Source of the DNA: Planomonospora parontospora
GTDB taxonomy: Bacteria > Actinomycetota > Actinomycetes > Streptosporangiales > Streptosporangiaceae
Reading direction: 5' to 3'
DNA length: 64,000 bases
Assembly (NCBI GenBank): GCA_014647935.1
Contig: BMQD01000006.1
Span: forward strand, 62,001 to 126,000
A program made the position numbers and the translations under genes. Shown in pieces: positions 21,199-30,518 of this stretch. The notes below the pieces were generated by a model. The model was given only the letters and a program-made list of their open reading frames with translations, was not told where the DNA came from and did no database searches. Each line of letters begins with the position of its first letter. Position 1 is the stretch's first letter.

Positions 21199-22136
21199 AG
21201 GACGCGGGCGGCGCCGGCACGGCGCTCACCACCGGAGGCACCGGTGACGGCGCGGCCGGGGGGACCGGTGCGCGGGGCGTGAACGACGACGGTTCGGCGC
21301 GGGGCTACGCGCCGGGGCGCACGCTGCCGTTGGCGGTGGAGATCGTCCGCCAGTTCAGGCGGCGCCGGACGATGGTGATGTTCGGGCTGCTGCTCGCGCT
21401 GCCCTGGATCCTGGTGATCGCGTTCAAGATCGGCGTCAGGTCGGGCGGTCCCGGGGCGTCGTCCCTGCGCATCTCCGACCTGGCGACCGAGGGCGGCCTG
21501 AACTTCGCCGCGTTCGCGCTCTCGGTGTCGGCGAGCTTCCTGCTGGTCGTCGCGGTGGCGCTGTTCTGCGGCGACACGGTCGCCAGCGAGGCCGGCTGGT
21601 CGTCGCTGCGCTACCTGCTGGCCGCCCCGATCCCCCGGGACCGGCTGCTGCGCCAGAAGCTGGTCGTCGCGCTGGGCTACTCGGCGGCGGCGGTGGTCTG
21701 CCTGCCGGTGATGGCGCTGCTCGCCGGGACGCTGGCCTTCGGCTGGAACGACGTCCGGGTGCCCGGCACGGGCGAGACGATCGCCGCGCTGGACGTGCTG
21801 CCGAGGTTCGCGGTCGTGATCGGCTACGTGCTGGTCAGCCAGCTCGTGGTGGCCGCGCTGGCCTTCCTGCTCTCGGTCGGCACCGACTCGCCGCTGGGCG
21901 CGGTCGGCGGCGCGGTCGGCCTGGTGATCGTGAGCACCATCCTGCAGGCGGTGGACGCGCTCGGCTCGCTCCGGGAGTTCCTGCCGACGTTCTGGAACAC
22001 GGCCTGGCTGGACGCCCTGGCGCCGGAGCCCGACTTCGGCGGCATGGTCAAGGGCGTGGCCGTGTCGGTGACCTACGCGGCCGTGCTGACCGCCTTCGCC
22101 TTCCGCCGCTTCCGGCGCAGGGACGTCGTCTCCTAG
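21195..22136 (+). CDS. ABC transporter permease
   Basis: A 313-residue ABC-2-type membrane subunit with six hydrophobic segments after a Gly-rich hydrophilic N-terminus of about 45 residues. The DTVASEAGWSSLRYLLAAPIPR motif is typical of bacterial ABC-2 permeases. The ATG overlaps the preceding hydrolase-ATPase stop (ATGA), so the two form one exporter whose substrate is unknown. The externally tethered hydrolase suggests that exported or external material is processed during transport. Confidence 0.87.
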
Positions 22137-22141
22137 GTCCG

Positions 22142-22178
22142 TCCGGAGCGCGGGTCCCGGAAGGGCCGGCGCTCCGGA
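22142..22178. terminator. bidirectional terminator between convergent genes
   Basis: A 10-bp perfect stem (TCCGGAGCGC and its complement) with a 17-base loop, in the gap between the permease gene and the convergent secreted-protein gene. Confidence 0.5.
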
Positions 22179-22229
22179 TCCACAGGACGACGCCTACGCG
22201 GCCGGAGCGGCGAAGACGACGGCGGCCGG

Positions 22230-22943
22230 TCAGCAGACGCCGGGCAGCGAGCAGACCTTCACCGCCATCTTCCGGGCGTCCCTCAGCTGCCGGCGGAAGT
22301 CCGAGGCGCGCACCTCGCCGTACTCCCCGGCGTACATGTAGCTCACCAGGGCGCGGCCCTTGCGCACGACGACGCCCCGCTGGCCGCCGATGGCGGAACC
22401 TCCGCCCTCGCGGTCGTAGTTCTGGACGATCACCCGGACGGCCTGGTCCCCCGCCCTGATCTTCTCCGTCCGGCCCCTGGCGACCACCTGGTCGCCCTCG
22501 TCGGCCTCGCATCTGCCGGCCCGCCTCCGCAGGTCGGTCATGGCCGCACGCGCGGCCCGCTCGGAGCGGTAGATCACGACCTGCTCGGCCCGGTAGAGCT
22601 CCGGCGCCGTGTAGGTGACCGTCCGGGTGCTCACCCGGCCCCGGTCCTCGGAGCGGCCCACGCCGCAGGGCGTGAGGCTGAGGCGTTCGTGCCGGTCGCT
22701 GACCGTCCACTTCTCCTCCTCCGGGTACGCCACCGGCTTGCGGGCCCGGGCCTCGTGGAGCAGGAAGTTCCTCGGCAGCTTCCAGCCGGTCTCTCCCGCT
22801 CCCGCATGCTTCTCCACAGTGGCCGTCCCGGTGGCCGTCCCGGCGACCGCCCCGGCGGTGCCGCCGCCCGCCAGGACGACTGCGGCGAGCGCCCCGGCCG
22901 CCACCGCCGCCATGCGATTCGCCGTCCGCCCCGTACCCGTCAT
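22230..22943 (-). CDS. secreted protein of unknown function
   Basis: A 237-residue protein with a signal peptide (basic start, hydrophobic core about 11-33). The mature part carries four Cys, in TPCG, GRCEA and the C-terminal CSLPGVC. It is rich in charged residues and resembles the small exported PknH-sensor-like or lipoprotein-type actinobacterial proteins only in general architecture. I assign no function. ATG 22943 is preceded by GGGGAG 6 bases upstream. Confidence 0.7.
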   Translation of the reverse strand: MTGTGRTANRMAAVAAGALAAVVLAGGGTAGAVAGTATGTATVEKHAGAGETGWKLPRNFLLHEARARKPVAYPEEEKWTVSDRHERLSLTPCGVGRSEDRGRVSTRTVTYTAPELYRAEQVVIYRSERAARAAMTDLRRRAGRCEADEGDQVVARGRTEKIRAGDQAVRVIVQNYDREGGGSAIGGQRGVVVRKGRALVSYMYAGEYGEVRASDFRRQLRDARKMAVKVCSLPGVC

Positions 22944-23065
22944 GGTGACTCCCCGCTTCCGTGCTCCGGTCCCATGCACGGTGAGACGGTCGCTCCGCGC
23001 GAAAGGTTCGCACCCGCGGAGCGGGGATCCGCCGCCGGGCACGGTGCGCCCGTTACCGTTGCCGG

Positions 23066-23587
23066 ATGCACACCATCGAGCTGACCTGCGACGACGTGCT
23101 CGACTCGGCGGTGCGCGCGGCCTGGGACCGGCTGGCGGCCGAGGGACTGCCCAGCCAGGCGCGGCACCCGCACCCGACCAACCGCCCCCACCTGACGCTG
23201 GCGGTCTGCGAACGGCTGCCGCCCGACGCGCCGGCGGCGTTCGCCGAGGCCTTCGGCGGCCTGCCGGTGCCGGTCAGGCTGGGGCCGCTGCTGCTGTTCG
23301 CCGGGCGGGCGCGGGTGCTGGCCTGGGGCGTGGTGCCGGAGGCCCGGCTGCTGGCCGTGCACGCGGGGGTGTGGCGGGTGCTGGGCGGCTCCTGCGGCGG
23401 CAACCCGCTGCACGCGCCCGGGCGGTGGCTCCCGCACGTGACGCTCGCCCGCAACCTGGACGCCGCGGCCCGGGCGCGGGCGGTCACGGTGCTCGACGGA
23501 CTGGCCGAGGCCGCCGGGGCGTTCTCCGGCGCGCGCAGCTACGACGGCGCGCTCCGCACGACCGTCCCCCTGGCGGGGCGGGGCTGA
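23066..23587 (+). CDS. 2'-5' RNA ligase / cyclic phosphodiesterase-like protein
   Basis: A 173-residue protein of the 2H phosphoesterase superfamily. The two His-x-Thr/Val-Leu motifs are HLTLAV (about residue 46) and HVTLAR (about 130). Members open 2',3'-cyclic phosphates or act on RNA ends; the substrate here is unknown. It stands alone, divergent from the secreted-protein gene. Confidence 0.82.
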   Translation: MHTIELTCDDVLDSAVRAAWDRLAAEGLPSQARHPHPTNRPHLTLAVCERLPPDAPAAFAEAFGGLPVPVRLGPLLLFAGRARVLAWGVVPEARLLAVHAGVWRVLGGSCGGNPLHAPGRWLPHVTLARNLDAAARARAVTVLDGLAEAAGAFSGARSYDGALRTTVPLAGRG

Positions 23588-23626
23588 CCGGGTCCGTCAC
23601 CGCCGCCCCTTCCGGGGGAGACGCGC

Positions 23627-23794
23627 TCACCAGTGGGGCGGTCGGTCCTCCAGCAGCCGGTCGTCGTTGCCGCCGGACTCACGCCACTCGCCCCACCCGA
23701 GATCGGTGTCGTCGGAGGTCTGGTCGGGCAGGATGGCCGGGCCGTCCTCCGAGAGGTCGACCGGGCGCAGATCGTCTGGATGATGCTCTGTCAC
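23627..23794 (-). CDS. small acidic conserved protein (55 residues)
   Basis: The frame reads from GTG 23794 to TGA 23627 and encodes a very acidic protein containing DDTDLGWGEWRES and ending DDRLLEDRPPHW. I remember the DTD-GWGE and RPPHW pattern from short conserved actinobacterial proteins of unknown function. An in-frame TAG just upstream leaves little choice of start. It is divergent from the NB-ARC regulator 141 bases away. Confidence 0.7.
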   Translation of the reverse strand: MTEHHPDDLRPVDLSEDGPAILPDQTSDDTDLGWGEWRESGGNDDRLLEDRPPHW

Positions 23795-23935
23795 GGGCCC
23801 ATGCTATCCAGCCCGCCGCGGCGGGTGATTTCTCCGTCCGCAAAGCCTTCCACCATGATTTCCGCGCAAAGGACAGCCAACGACCCAGGCGGTACGATGC
23901 CAGGGCAGGTGTCAGCTACCCCCCGTGAGGCGGCC

Positions 23936-26065
23936 ATGGCAACGCCAACAGCTGGATGGCGGCGAGACGGCAATCTCCCGAACGAGCTCACCAACTTCGT
24001 CGGGCGCACCCGGTTGCTGGCCAACCTCAGGCAGCGGCTCCAGGAGCCCGAGACGCGGCTGGTCACCCTGACCGGCATCGGCGGCGTCGGCAAGTCCCGC
24101 ACCGCGCTGCGCATCGCGCACATGGTGCGCAACCAGTTCTCCGACGGCGTGTGGTTCGCCGACCTGGCCCGGCTGCAGGACGCGGGGATGGTCCGGCACA
24201 CGATCACCTCGGCGCTGGGCATCGCCGACCAGTCGGCGCGCTCGGCGGAGGAGACCCTCTCCGACTGGGTGGGCGACCGCGAGATCCTGCTGATCATCGA
24301 CACCTGCGAGCACCTCGTCGACGCCTGCGCCCGGCTCTTCGAGGACCTGCTGAAGACCTCGCCGCGGCTGCGGATCCTGGCCACCAGCCGCCAGTCGCTG
24401 AACGCGCAGGGCGAGTACACCCTCTCCGTCCCGCCGCTGGCCGTCCCCGGTGACGTCCCGGGGGAGAACGCCTTCACCAACGAGTCCGTCCAGCTGTTCT
24501 CCGCGCGGGCGAGCGCGGTCGTGCCCTCCTTCGAGCTCGACGAGCGCAACATCGAGCCGGTCTCCGAGCTCTGCCGCCGCCTGGACGGCATCCCCCTGGC
24601 GATCGAGCTGGCCGCGGTCCGCCTGCGGGCCCTGTCGGTCGAGCAGATCCTCGCGCTGCTGACCGACCGGTTCAGCCTGCTGGCCGGCGCCAGCCGTACG
24701 GCGCTGCCCCGGCACCAGACGCTGCGCGCCGCGATCGGGTGGAGCCACGAGCTGTGCGAGCCCGCCGAGCGGCTGCTCTGGGCGCGGCTCTCGGTCTTCG
24801 CCGGGGACTTCGAGCTGGAGGCCGCCCGCTACGTCTGCGCCGGGGAGGGCCTGCCCGCCGAGGACGTCACCGATCTCGTCTCCAGCCTCGTGGAGAAGTC
24901 CATCCTGCTGAGCGAGGGCACCCCCTCCGGGCACCGCTACCGGCTGATCGACACCCTGCGCAGCTACGGCGAGGAGTGGCTGGACAAGCTGGGCGAGAAG
25001 CAGCGGATCCAGGAGCGGCACCGCGACTACTACCTGCAGCTCGCCATGCGCGGTGAGGAGGCGTGGTCGGGGGCCCGGCAGGTCTACTGGTTCGTCCGGA
25101 TGCGGCACGAGCACGACAACATCCGCGTGGCGCTCGACTACTGCCTGCGCACGCCGGGCGAGGCGGAGGCGGGTCTGCGGCTGCTGTCGTCGCTCTGGTT
25201 CATGTGGGTGGCCTGCGGGCTGGCCCGCGAGGGCAGGCTCTACCTGGAGAAGGCGCTGTCCCTGGTCTCGCAGCCGAGCTCGGTGCGCTGCAAGGCCCTG
25301 TGGGTGCTCTCCTACGTGCACAGCGGCCAGGGCAACACCGACGGCGCCGTCGAGGCCGCCGAGCGGTGCAGCTCCGACGCGGTCCGGGTCGGCGACTCGG
25401 GCGCGGTCATCCTGGCGACCAAGATGCTCGGCACCGCGGCCGTGCTCCAGAACGACCTGCAGAAGGCCAGCGCCCTGCTCGGGGTGGCGATCGAGTTCCA
25501 CAAGACGGGGCGGGAGCTCAACCCCGGCCTGCTCCCCTCGATCGTCGAGCTGTCGCTGGTGCTGACGATGCAGAACGAACCGGCCGAGGCCGAGGTCCTC
25601 CTGCAGGACTGCGTCGCGGTGTGCACCCAGCGCGGTGAGCTCTGGCTGCGCTCCTACGCGATGTACGCCATGGCGATGGCCCAGCAGGCGATGGGCCGCT
25701 CCGCCGAGGCGCTGCAGAACGCCCGCGAGTCGCTCCGCCTCAAGCGCTACTTCCACGACGTGCTCGGCATCGGCCTGGTGATCGAGGTCGTCGCCCGGCT
25801 GGTCCTCGACCAGGGCCAGGCCGACCTGGCGTCCCGGCTGCTCGGCGCGGGCCAGCAGAACTGGCGCTCCTTCGGCATGCCCCAGATGAACTCGCCCTTC
25901 TTCAACGCCGAGCACGACCGGTGCATCAAGGAGTGCCGGAAGCTGCTCGGGGACGAGGCCCACGAGGCGGCGTTCGCGGCGGGCAAGCGGCTCAACCTCG
26001 AGGAGCTGATCGAGCTCGCGATCGGCGAGTGCGGTGAGGACGCCGATCCGGCGCCGGCCGTGTGA
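23936..26065 (+). CDS. NB-ARC ATPase with TPR tail (AfsR/COG3903-like regulator without DNA-binding domain)
   Basis: A 709-residue STAND ATPase. LPNELTNFVGR opens the nucleotide-binding domain, Walker A is GIGGVGKSRTAL (about 49), Walker B is LLIIDTCEH (about 118), and GIPLAIELAAVRL marks the C-terminal part of the fold. TPR-like helices fill about 360-690. Proteins of this group normally carry an OmpR- or LuxR-type DNA-binding domain; none is visible here, so it may act through a partner. ATG 23936 is chosen for GAGG 6 bases upstream and because homologues start close to LPNELT. Confidence 0.85.
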   Translation: MATPTAGWRRDGNLPNELTNFVGRTRLLANLRQRLQEPETRLVTLTGIGGVGKSRTALRIAHMVRNQFSDGVWFADLARLQDAGMVRHTITSALGIADQSARSAEETLSDWVGDREILLIIDTCEHLVDACARLFEDLLKTSPRLRILATSRQSLNAQGEYTLSVPPLAVPGDVPGENAFTNESVQLFSARASAVVPSFELDERNIEPVSELCRRLDGIPLAIELAAVRLRALSVEQILALLTDRFSLLAGASRTALPRHQTLRAAIGWSHELCEPAERLLWARLSVFAGDFELEAARYVCAGEGLPAEDVTDLVSSLVEKSILLSEGTPSGHRYRLIDTLRSYGEEWLDKLGEKQRIQERHRDYYLQLAMRGEEAWSGARQVYWFVRMRHEHDNIRVALDYCLRTPGEAEAGLRLLSSLWFMWVACGLAREGRLYLEKALSLVSQPSSVRCKALWVLSYVHSGQGNTDGAVEAAERCSSDAVRVGDSGAVILATKMLGTAAVLQNDLQKASALLGVAIEFHKTGRELNPGLLPSIVELSLVLTMQNEPAEAEVLLQDCVAVCTQRGELWLRSYAMYAMAMAQQAMGRSAEALQNARESLRLKRYFHDVLGIGLVIEVVARLVLDQGQADLASRLLGAGQQNWRSFGMPQMNSPFFNAEHDRCIKECRKLLGDEAHEAAFAAGKRLNLEELIELAIGECGEDADPAPAV

Positions 26066-26096
26066 CCCGGGCCCGCCGGCCCTGTGACCCGGGCCC
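26053..26096. repeat. 22-base duplication spanning the NB-ARC gene stop codon
   Basis: 26053-26074 and 26075-26096 are 22-base copies with one difference. The first includes the TGA stop at 26063-26065 and the second repeats it in another frame. Confidence 0.85.
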
Positions 26097-26157
26097 CGGC
26101 CGGGGTCACTCGGCAGGCCGGCGGACGCGGGACGCACGGGCGGGCGCGCGACACGGT

Positions 26158-27186
26158 TCAGCCCGACGGCCAGCTCGTCCCCTCCGGCCAGGCGTGCACG
26201 TAGCGGGCGCTGCCGAGGGAGAAGTCGATGTGCCCGCGCACCCAGTGCTCCAGCCCCCGCACGTACCTGAGCACGGGCTGCGACGCCCACCGCTCCACCG
26301 CCGAGCGGGTCTCCACGAAGCCCTCCACGGCGGCGCCGTGCATCGACGCCACCTCGTCCAGCGCCTTCTGGAGCGATCCCGTCCGGTGGAAGCGCAGTAC
26401 GGTGACCAGGTTGTGCCGGGCCGCGTCCCGCCCGCGCTCCTTGGCGTAGGAGAGCAGGTCGTTGTCCCAGCCGATGAGATCGCACGCGAGGTCACTGAGC
26501 GTACGCACATCCGGATGGGACCATTCCTCGGATTCGAGCCGATACCCTCCGGCGACGTCGATCAGCGCGAAGCAGGTGTAAGTCGCTCCGGTGATGCGGC
26601 GCATCAGGACGTAGTCCTCGGGGGTGGGGATCAGGTCCGCCTCGCGGTTGCCCGCCTCCCACACCTGGGCGAACAGGTACTCGCGGACGGTGGTCCGCCA
26701 GCGTTCCAGCTGCGCGGGGGTGCCGACCTCCGCGATCCTGCGCTGCAGCTCCAGCAGGCCCGCGCCGAAGGGGTCACCGGCCCCGGGTTCGCGCCGCTCG
26801 TCCAGGATCTCCAGGAGCGGGGGGAGCGCCCGCACGAGCGCGGCCGCCCGGTGGCCCACCGTCTCCGACTCGCAGAAGGCGTCGTCGAAGGCGAACAGCC
26901 AGTTGTACCAGTCGTTGATCAGGCGGAGGCTGTCGCGCGGCACCAGCGGGTTGGTCCGGGCGGCCAGCCAGCCGATCCGGGACCGCCGGAAGTGCTCCAG
27001 CACGCCCTCCCCCTCCAGCATGCGGGAGGCCGCGAGCCAGGCGTGGCTCTCCTCGTCCACCTCTTCGACGCAGGGGTTGACCTCACTGGGGAAGGGGCAC
27101 GGCAGCGGCGGGACCCGGAGGGATCTCTGGTCGGATCGGTGCGCAGATGTGGTTCCCACCTTCCCCAGCATGGCCGACCGGTGCAA
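26158..27186 (-). CDS. class I terpene synthase
   Basis: A 342-residue terpenoid cyclase with the metal-binding Asp-rich motif FAFDDAFCE (DDxxxE, about residue 100) and the NSE triad in NDLLSYAKE (about 245), followed by the C-terminal Arg-Tyr pair in SARYV. It ionises a prenyl diphosphate with Mg2+; length and motifs suit a sesquiterpene-type enzyme, but the product cannot be read. No cytochrome P450 or prenyltransferase lies beside it. TTG 27186 has AGGA 6 bases upstream; ATG 27171 is the alternative. An inverted repeat lies just upstream. Confidence 0.9.
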   Translation of the reverse strand: MHRSAMLGKVGTTSAHRSDQRSLRVPPLPCPFPSEVNPCVEEVDEESHAWLAASRMLEGEGVLEHFRRSRIGWLAARTNPLVPRDSLRLINDWYNWLFAFDDAFCESETVGHRAAALVRALPPLLEILDERREPGAGDPFGAGLLELQRRIAEVGTPAQLERWRTTVREYLFAQVWEAGNREADLIPTPEDYVLMRRITGATYTCFALIDVAGGYRLESEEWSHPDVRTLSDLACDLIGWDNDLLSYAKERGRDAARHNLVTVLRFHRTGSLQKALDEVASMHGAAVEGFVETRSAVERWASQPVLRYVRGLEHWVRGHIDFSLGSARYVHAWPEGTSWPSG

Positions 27187-27216
27187 GTTTTCCTATACGT
27201 CGCTGAATGATGGGGT

Positions 27217-27236
27217 ATTAAGGGTTAGACCTTAAT
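27217..27236. promoter_or_regulatory. inverted repeat upstream of the terpene synthase
   Basis: ATTAAGG-N6-CCTTAAT, perfect 7-base arms, 31 bases upstream of the terpene synthase start in an AT-richer patch. The form suits a dimeric repressor site; no matching regulator is identified. Confidence 0.5.
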
Positions 27237-27342
27237 GTCCGGACCATTGCAGATAGTCCTCTTGTCCGCTCCCCGGCACCGAGCGTCACCGGCCTCCGGG
27301 CCGCGTTCCGCACCGCGGCGGCCGCCCCCGGTAGGGTGCCAG

Positions 27343-27387
27343 GGATCGCCGGGGTCACCGGGGTCACCGGGGTCGCCGGGATTCGCG
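27343..27387. repeat. 9-base tandem repeats upstream of PAC2
   Basis: Five adjacent 9-base units of the form GGGTCACCG (27343, 27352, 27361, 27370, 27379); the middle two are identical. They lie in the 270-base gap between the terpene synthase and the PAC2 gene. Confidence 0.75.
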
Positions 27388-27456
27388 GCGACCGCGGAAT
27401 GCGCCGGGCACCCCGCGGGTTCTCCTCAAGAGACGATCGACGAAAGGCTGGAAACG

Positions 27457-28365
27457 GTGTTCGACCCGACGGATCTCTACCGGCTCAGTGAGGACGTCCC
27501 TGAGCTGACCGATCCGGTGCTCCTCTACCACTTCGACGGGTTCGTGGACGCGGGCGGGGCCGGCCGGCTCGCCCTGGGTCACCTGCTGGCCGAGCTGGAG
27601 CATCGGGTCATCGCGACCTTCGACGTGGACCGGCTGCTCGACTACCGCTCCCGGCGGCCGATCATGACGTTCGACACCGACCGGTGGACGGGAGTCGAGG
27701 TCCCCGAGATCGCCCTGCGCCTCGCCCACGACTCGACCGGGGCCCCGTTCCTGCTGCTCACCGGCCCCGAGCCGGACCGCGAATGGGAGCTGTTCGCCGC
27801 CGCCCTCGGCGAGCTCGCCACCCGGCTGGGCGTCGGCAGGCTGGTGACCGCGCACGGCATCCCGATGGCCGTCCCGCACACCCGCCCCCTGGGCGTCACC
27901 GCACACGCCAGCCGCCCCGAGCTCATCACCGGCCGGACCAGCGCCTTCGGCAAGGTCCAGGTCCCCGGCAGCGTGGCGGCCCTGATCGAGTTCCGGCTCG
28001 GCGAGGCGGGCCACGACGCCCTCGGTTACGCCGTGCACGTCCCCCACTACCTGGCCCAGGCCGAATACCCCACGGCGGCGCTGACCGCCCTGGAGGAGGT
28101 CACCAGGGGCACCGGCCTGGTGTTCCCCCTGGAGGGCCTGCGCGCCTCCGCCGAGCAGACCACCTCCGAGATCGCCGAGCAGATCGAGGCCTCGGAGGAG
28201 CTGTCCACCGCGATCGCCGGGCTGGAGCAGCAGTACGACGCGTTCGCGGCCGGCGCCGCGCGGGAGAACCTCATCGCCGAACCGGCCGAGATGCCCACCG
28301 GGGACGAGCTCGCCGCCCAGTTCGAGGCCTTCCTCGCCGAACGCGAGGAACGCCGCAATGACTGA
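27457..28365 (+). CDS. PAC2-family protein
   Basis: A 302-residue PAC2 protein. Its fold resembles that of the proteasome-assembly chaperone, and actinobacteria commonly carry a copy of unknown role. Visible features are LLYHFDGFVDAGGAG near the N-terminus, FLLLTGPEPDREWE and ITAHGIPMAVPHTRP-like residues (about 130). GTG 27457 has GAAAGG 9 bases upstream; the frame before it has no coding character. The end overlaps the oxidoreductase start by 8 bases, so the two are coupled. Confidence 0.87.
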   Translation: MFDPTDLYRLSEDVPELTDPVLLYHFDGFVDAGGAGRLALGHLLAELEHRVIATFDVDRLLDYRSRRPIMTFDTDRWTGVEVPEIALRLAHDSTGAPFLLLTGPEPDREWELFAAALGELATRLGVGRLVTAHGIPMAVPHTRPLGVTAHASRPELITGRTSAFGKVQVPGSVAALIEFRLGEAGHDALGYAVHVPHYLAQAEYPTAALTALEEVTRGTGLVFPLEGLRASAEQTTSEIAEQIEASEELSTAIAGLEQQYDAFAAGAARENLIAEPAEMPTGDELAAQFEAFLAEREERRND

Positions 28366-29395
28366 CCTGCGCGTCGGCCTCATCGGGTACGGCGTGGCGG
28401 GCGCGTTCTTCCACGCCCCGCTGATCGCGGCCACGCCCGGCCTGCGGCTGTCCGCGGTGGTGACGGGGAACCCCGAGCGCGCCGCCGAGGCGTCCTCCCG
28501 GTACGGCGCGCGCGTCGTCCCCGACGCCGCCGAGCTGTGGGACTCGGTCGACCTGGTCGTGGTGGCCTCCCCCAACCGCACCCACGTCCCGCTGACCGAG
28601 GCCGCCCTCAAGGCCGGGCTGCCGGTGGTCGTGGACAAGCCGCTGTCGGCCACCGCCCGCCAGGCCCGCGACCTGATCGGCCTGGCACGGGAGCGGGGCC
28701 GGATGTTGACGGTGTTCCAGAACCGGCGCTGGGACGGCGACTTCCTGACGATCGAGCGACTGGCCGCCGCCGGCGAGTTCGGCACGGTGCACCGGCTGGA
28801 GTCCCGGTTCGAGCGCTGGCGTCCCGTCCCGAAGGGCGGCTGGCGCGAGCTCGGCGGCGCCGAGGAGGTCGGCGGCCTCCTGTACGACCTGGGCAGCCAC
28901 CTGGTCGACCAGGCGCTGCGCCTGCTCGGCCCGGTGACGTCCGTCTACGCCGAGGCCGACGTCCGGCGCTCCGGGGTCGCCTCCGACGACGACACCTTCG
29001 TCGCCCTCACCCACGCGAACGGCGCCCGCTCCCACCTGTGGGCCAGCGCCGTGGCCCCGCGGCTCGGCCCCCGCTTCCGGGTGCTGGGCTCGCGGGCCGG
29101 CTACGTCAAGCACGGCCTCGACGTCCAGGAGGACCGGCTGCGCGCGGGCCTGGCGCCCGGCTCCCCCGGCTTCGGCGACGACCCCGAGGAGCGCTGGGGC
29201 GTGCTGGGCACCGACGAGGCCGGCCGGCGGATCCGCACCGAGCCGGGCGACTACCTCGGCTTCTACCGGTCCGTGGTGTCCGCCCTGCGCGAGGGCACCC
29301 CGCCGCCGGTCGACCCGGAGGAGGTCGTGGCCGCCCTCACCGTGCTGGAGGCGGCCCGCCGCTCCGCCGCCGAGGGCGTGGCAGTCGCGCTCTGA
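28358..29395 (+). CDS. Gfo/Idh/MocA-family oxidoreductase
   Basis: A 345-residue NAD(P)-dependent oxidoreductase. The Rossmann motif is GLIGYGVAGAFFHAP at the N-terminus, and EKP-type DKPLSATARQA with its conserved Lys is near residue 92. The C-terminal domain contains GGLLYDLGSHLVDQALRLLG, whose His is the usual catalytic or binding residue. Family members act on sugars, inositols or related cyclic substrates; this one's substrate is unknown. Its start lies inside the end of PAC2. Confidence 0.88.
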   Translation: MTDLRVGLIGYGVAGAFFHAPLIAATPGLRLSAVVTGNPERAAEASSRYGARVVPDAAELWDSVDLVVVASPNRTHVPLTEAALKAGLPVVVDKPLSATARQARDLIGLARERGRMLTVFQNRRWDGDFLTIERLAAAGEFGTVHRLESRFERWRPVPKGGWRELGGAEEVGGLLYDLGSHLVDQALRLLGPVTSVYAEADVRRSGVASDDDTFVALTHANGARSHLWASAVAPRLGPRFRVLGSRAGYVKHGLDVQEDRLRAGLAPGSPGFGDDPEERWGVLGTDEAGRRIRTEPGDYLGFYRSVVSALREGTPPPVDPEEVVAALTVLEAARRSAAEGVAVAL

Positions 29396-29409
29396 CCGCC
29401 CGGGTGCCC

Positions 29410-30456
29410 TCACGGCTCCTCTCCCGCCGGGTGTCCCCGCGGTTCCTCACCCGCTGAGCCCTCCTGCGGGCCCTCACCCGCCGGGTGCTCCCCCGGTCCC
29501 CCACCGGCTGCGGCGAGCAGGCGGCGGGCGAAGGCGGCGCAGGCGTCCCGGAAGTCCGGAGGCTCGACGACGGTGAAGTCGGCGCCCAGGAGGACGAGGC
29601 ACTGGACGAGCCACTCCCAGGAGTCGAGCCAGAGTGTGACCCGGGTCTCCCGGTCGCCGACGCGCTCGATCCGGGCGTCCTGGTACCTCAGCACGTCGGC
29701 GACCTCGTACGGCTCCGCCCGCACGGTGAACCGGACCCGGTGGCGGTCCGCGTTCAGTCCCCCGCGGAGATACGACAGGGCCGTGCCGGCCGGCAGCTCG
29801 CGGGAGGGGTGCCGGGCTCCGGTGCGGACGAGGCCGGCGACGCGGTCGAGGCGGAACACCCGCCAGTCGCTCCTCCCCAGGTCCCAGCCCAGCAGGTACC
29901 AGCGCAGGTGGAGGTGGACCAGCCGGTGCGGCTCCGCCCGCCGCCGGCTCGGCCTCCCGCGTCTGTCCGTGTAGTCGAACGCCACGACCTCCCGGCCGGT
30001 GATCGCCTCGGCGAGGCCGCTCAGGACCTCCGCGTTCACGCTGGGCGCGCGCTGCGCGCCGATCTCCAGACCGGCGCGCAGCGCGGCCGCACGCGGGCGC
30101 AGCCGCGCCGGGAGGAACTGGTCGAGTTTTCCGTAGGCGCGGGTGGCCGCGTCGTCCAGGGTCCCGTCCTCGTCGGAGCGCAGGGCGGCGAGGGTGGCGA
30201 GACCGAGCAGCGCCGCGACCGCCTCGTCGTCGTCGAGGACGAGCGGGGGCATCGTGCGGCCCGCCACGAGCCGGTAGTGGCCGCCGGGCCCCGGTTGCGT
30301 CACGACGGGGTAGCCGTACCCCCGCAGGCGCTCGACGTCGCGGCGGACGGTCCGCGGGCTCACGCCCAGCCGGGAGGCCAGCTCCTCTCCGCTGAACGGG
30401 CCCCCCGTCTGCAGGGTCGACAGCAGTACCAGCATGCGTTCGGTCACGTCGGCCAT
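29410..30456 (-). CDS. WYL-domain transcriptional regulator
   Basis: A 348-residue regulator. An N-terminal winged helix-turn-helix (ERMLVLLSTLQ...LGVSPRTVRRDVERLR, residues 5-45) is followed by a WYL sensor domain (HLHLRWYLLGWDLGRSDWRVFRLDRV) and the WCX extension. The tail is a Gly/Glu/Pro repeat (GEHPAGEGP and variants), and similar DNA continues past the stop codon. It is divergent from the UvrA-like gene 62 bases away and may control it. ATG 30456 is chosen because family homology begins there. Confidence 0.88.
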   Translation of the reverse strand: MADVTERMLVLLSTLQTGGPFSGEELASRLGVSPRTVRRDVERLRGYGYPVVTQPGPGGHYRLVAGRTMPPLVLDDDEAVAALLGLATLAALRSDEDGTLDDAATRAYGKLDQFLPARLRPRAAALRAGLEIGAQRAPSVNAEVLSGLAEAITGREVVAFDYTDRRGRPSRRRAEPHRLVHLHLRWYLLGWDLGRSDWRVFRLDRVAGLVRTGARHPSRELPAGTALSYLRGGLNADRHRVRFTVRAEPYEVADVLRYQDARIERVGDRETRVTLWLDSWEWLVQCLVLLGADFTVVEPPDFRDACAAFARRLLAAAGGGPGEHPAGEGPQEGSAGEEPRGHPAGEEP

Positions 30457-30518
30457 GCATCCATCATGGGCGGAATCGCGGTCAGGATCCGGCCGCATCC
30501 GGTCCTACCGTCACAGGC

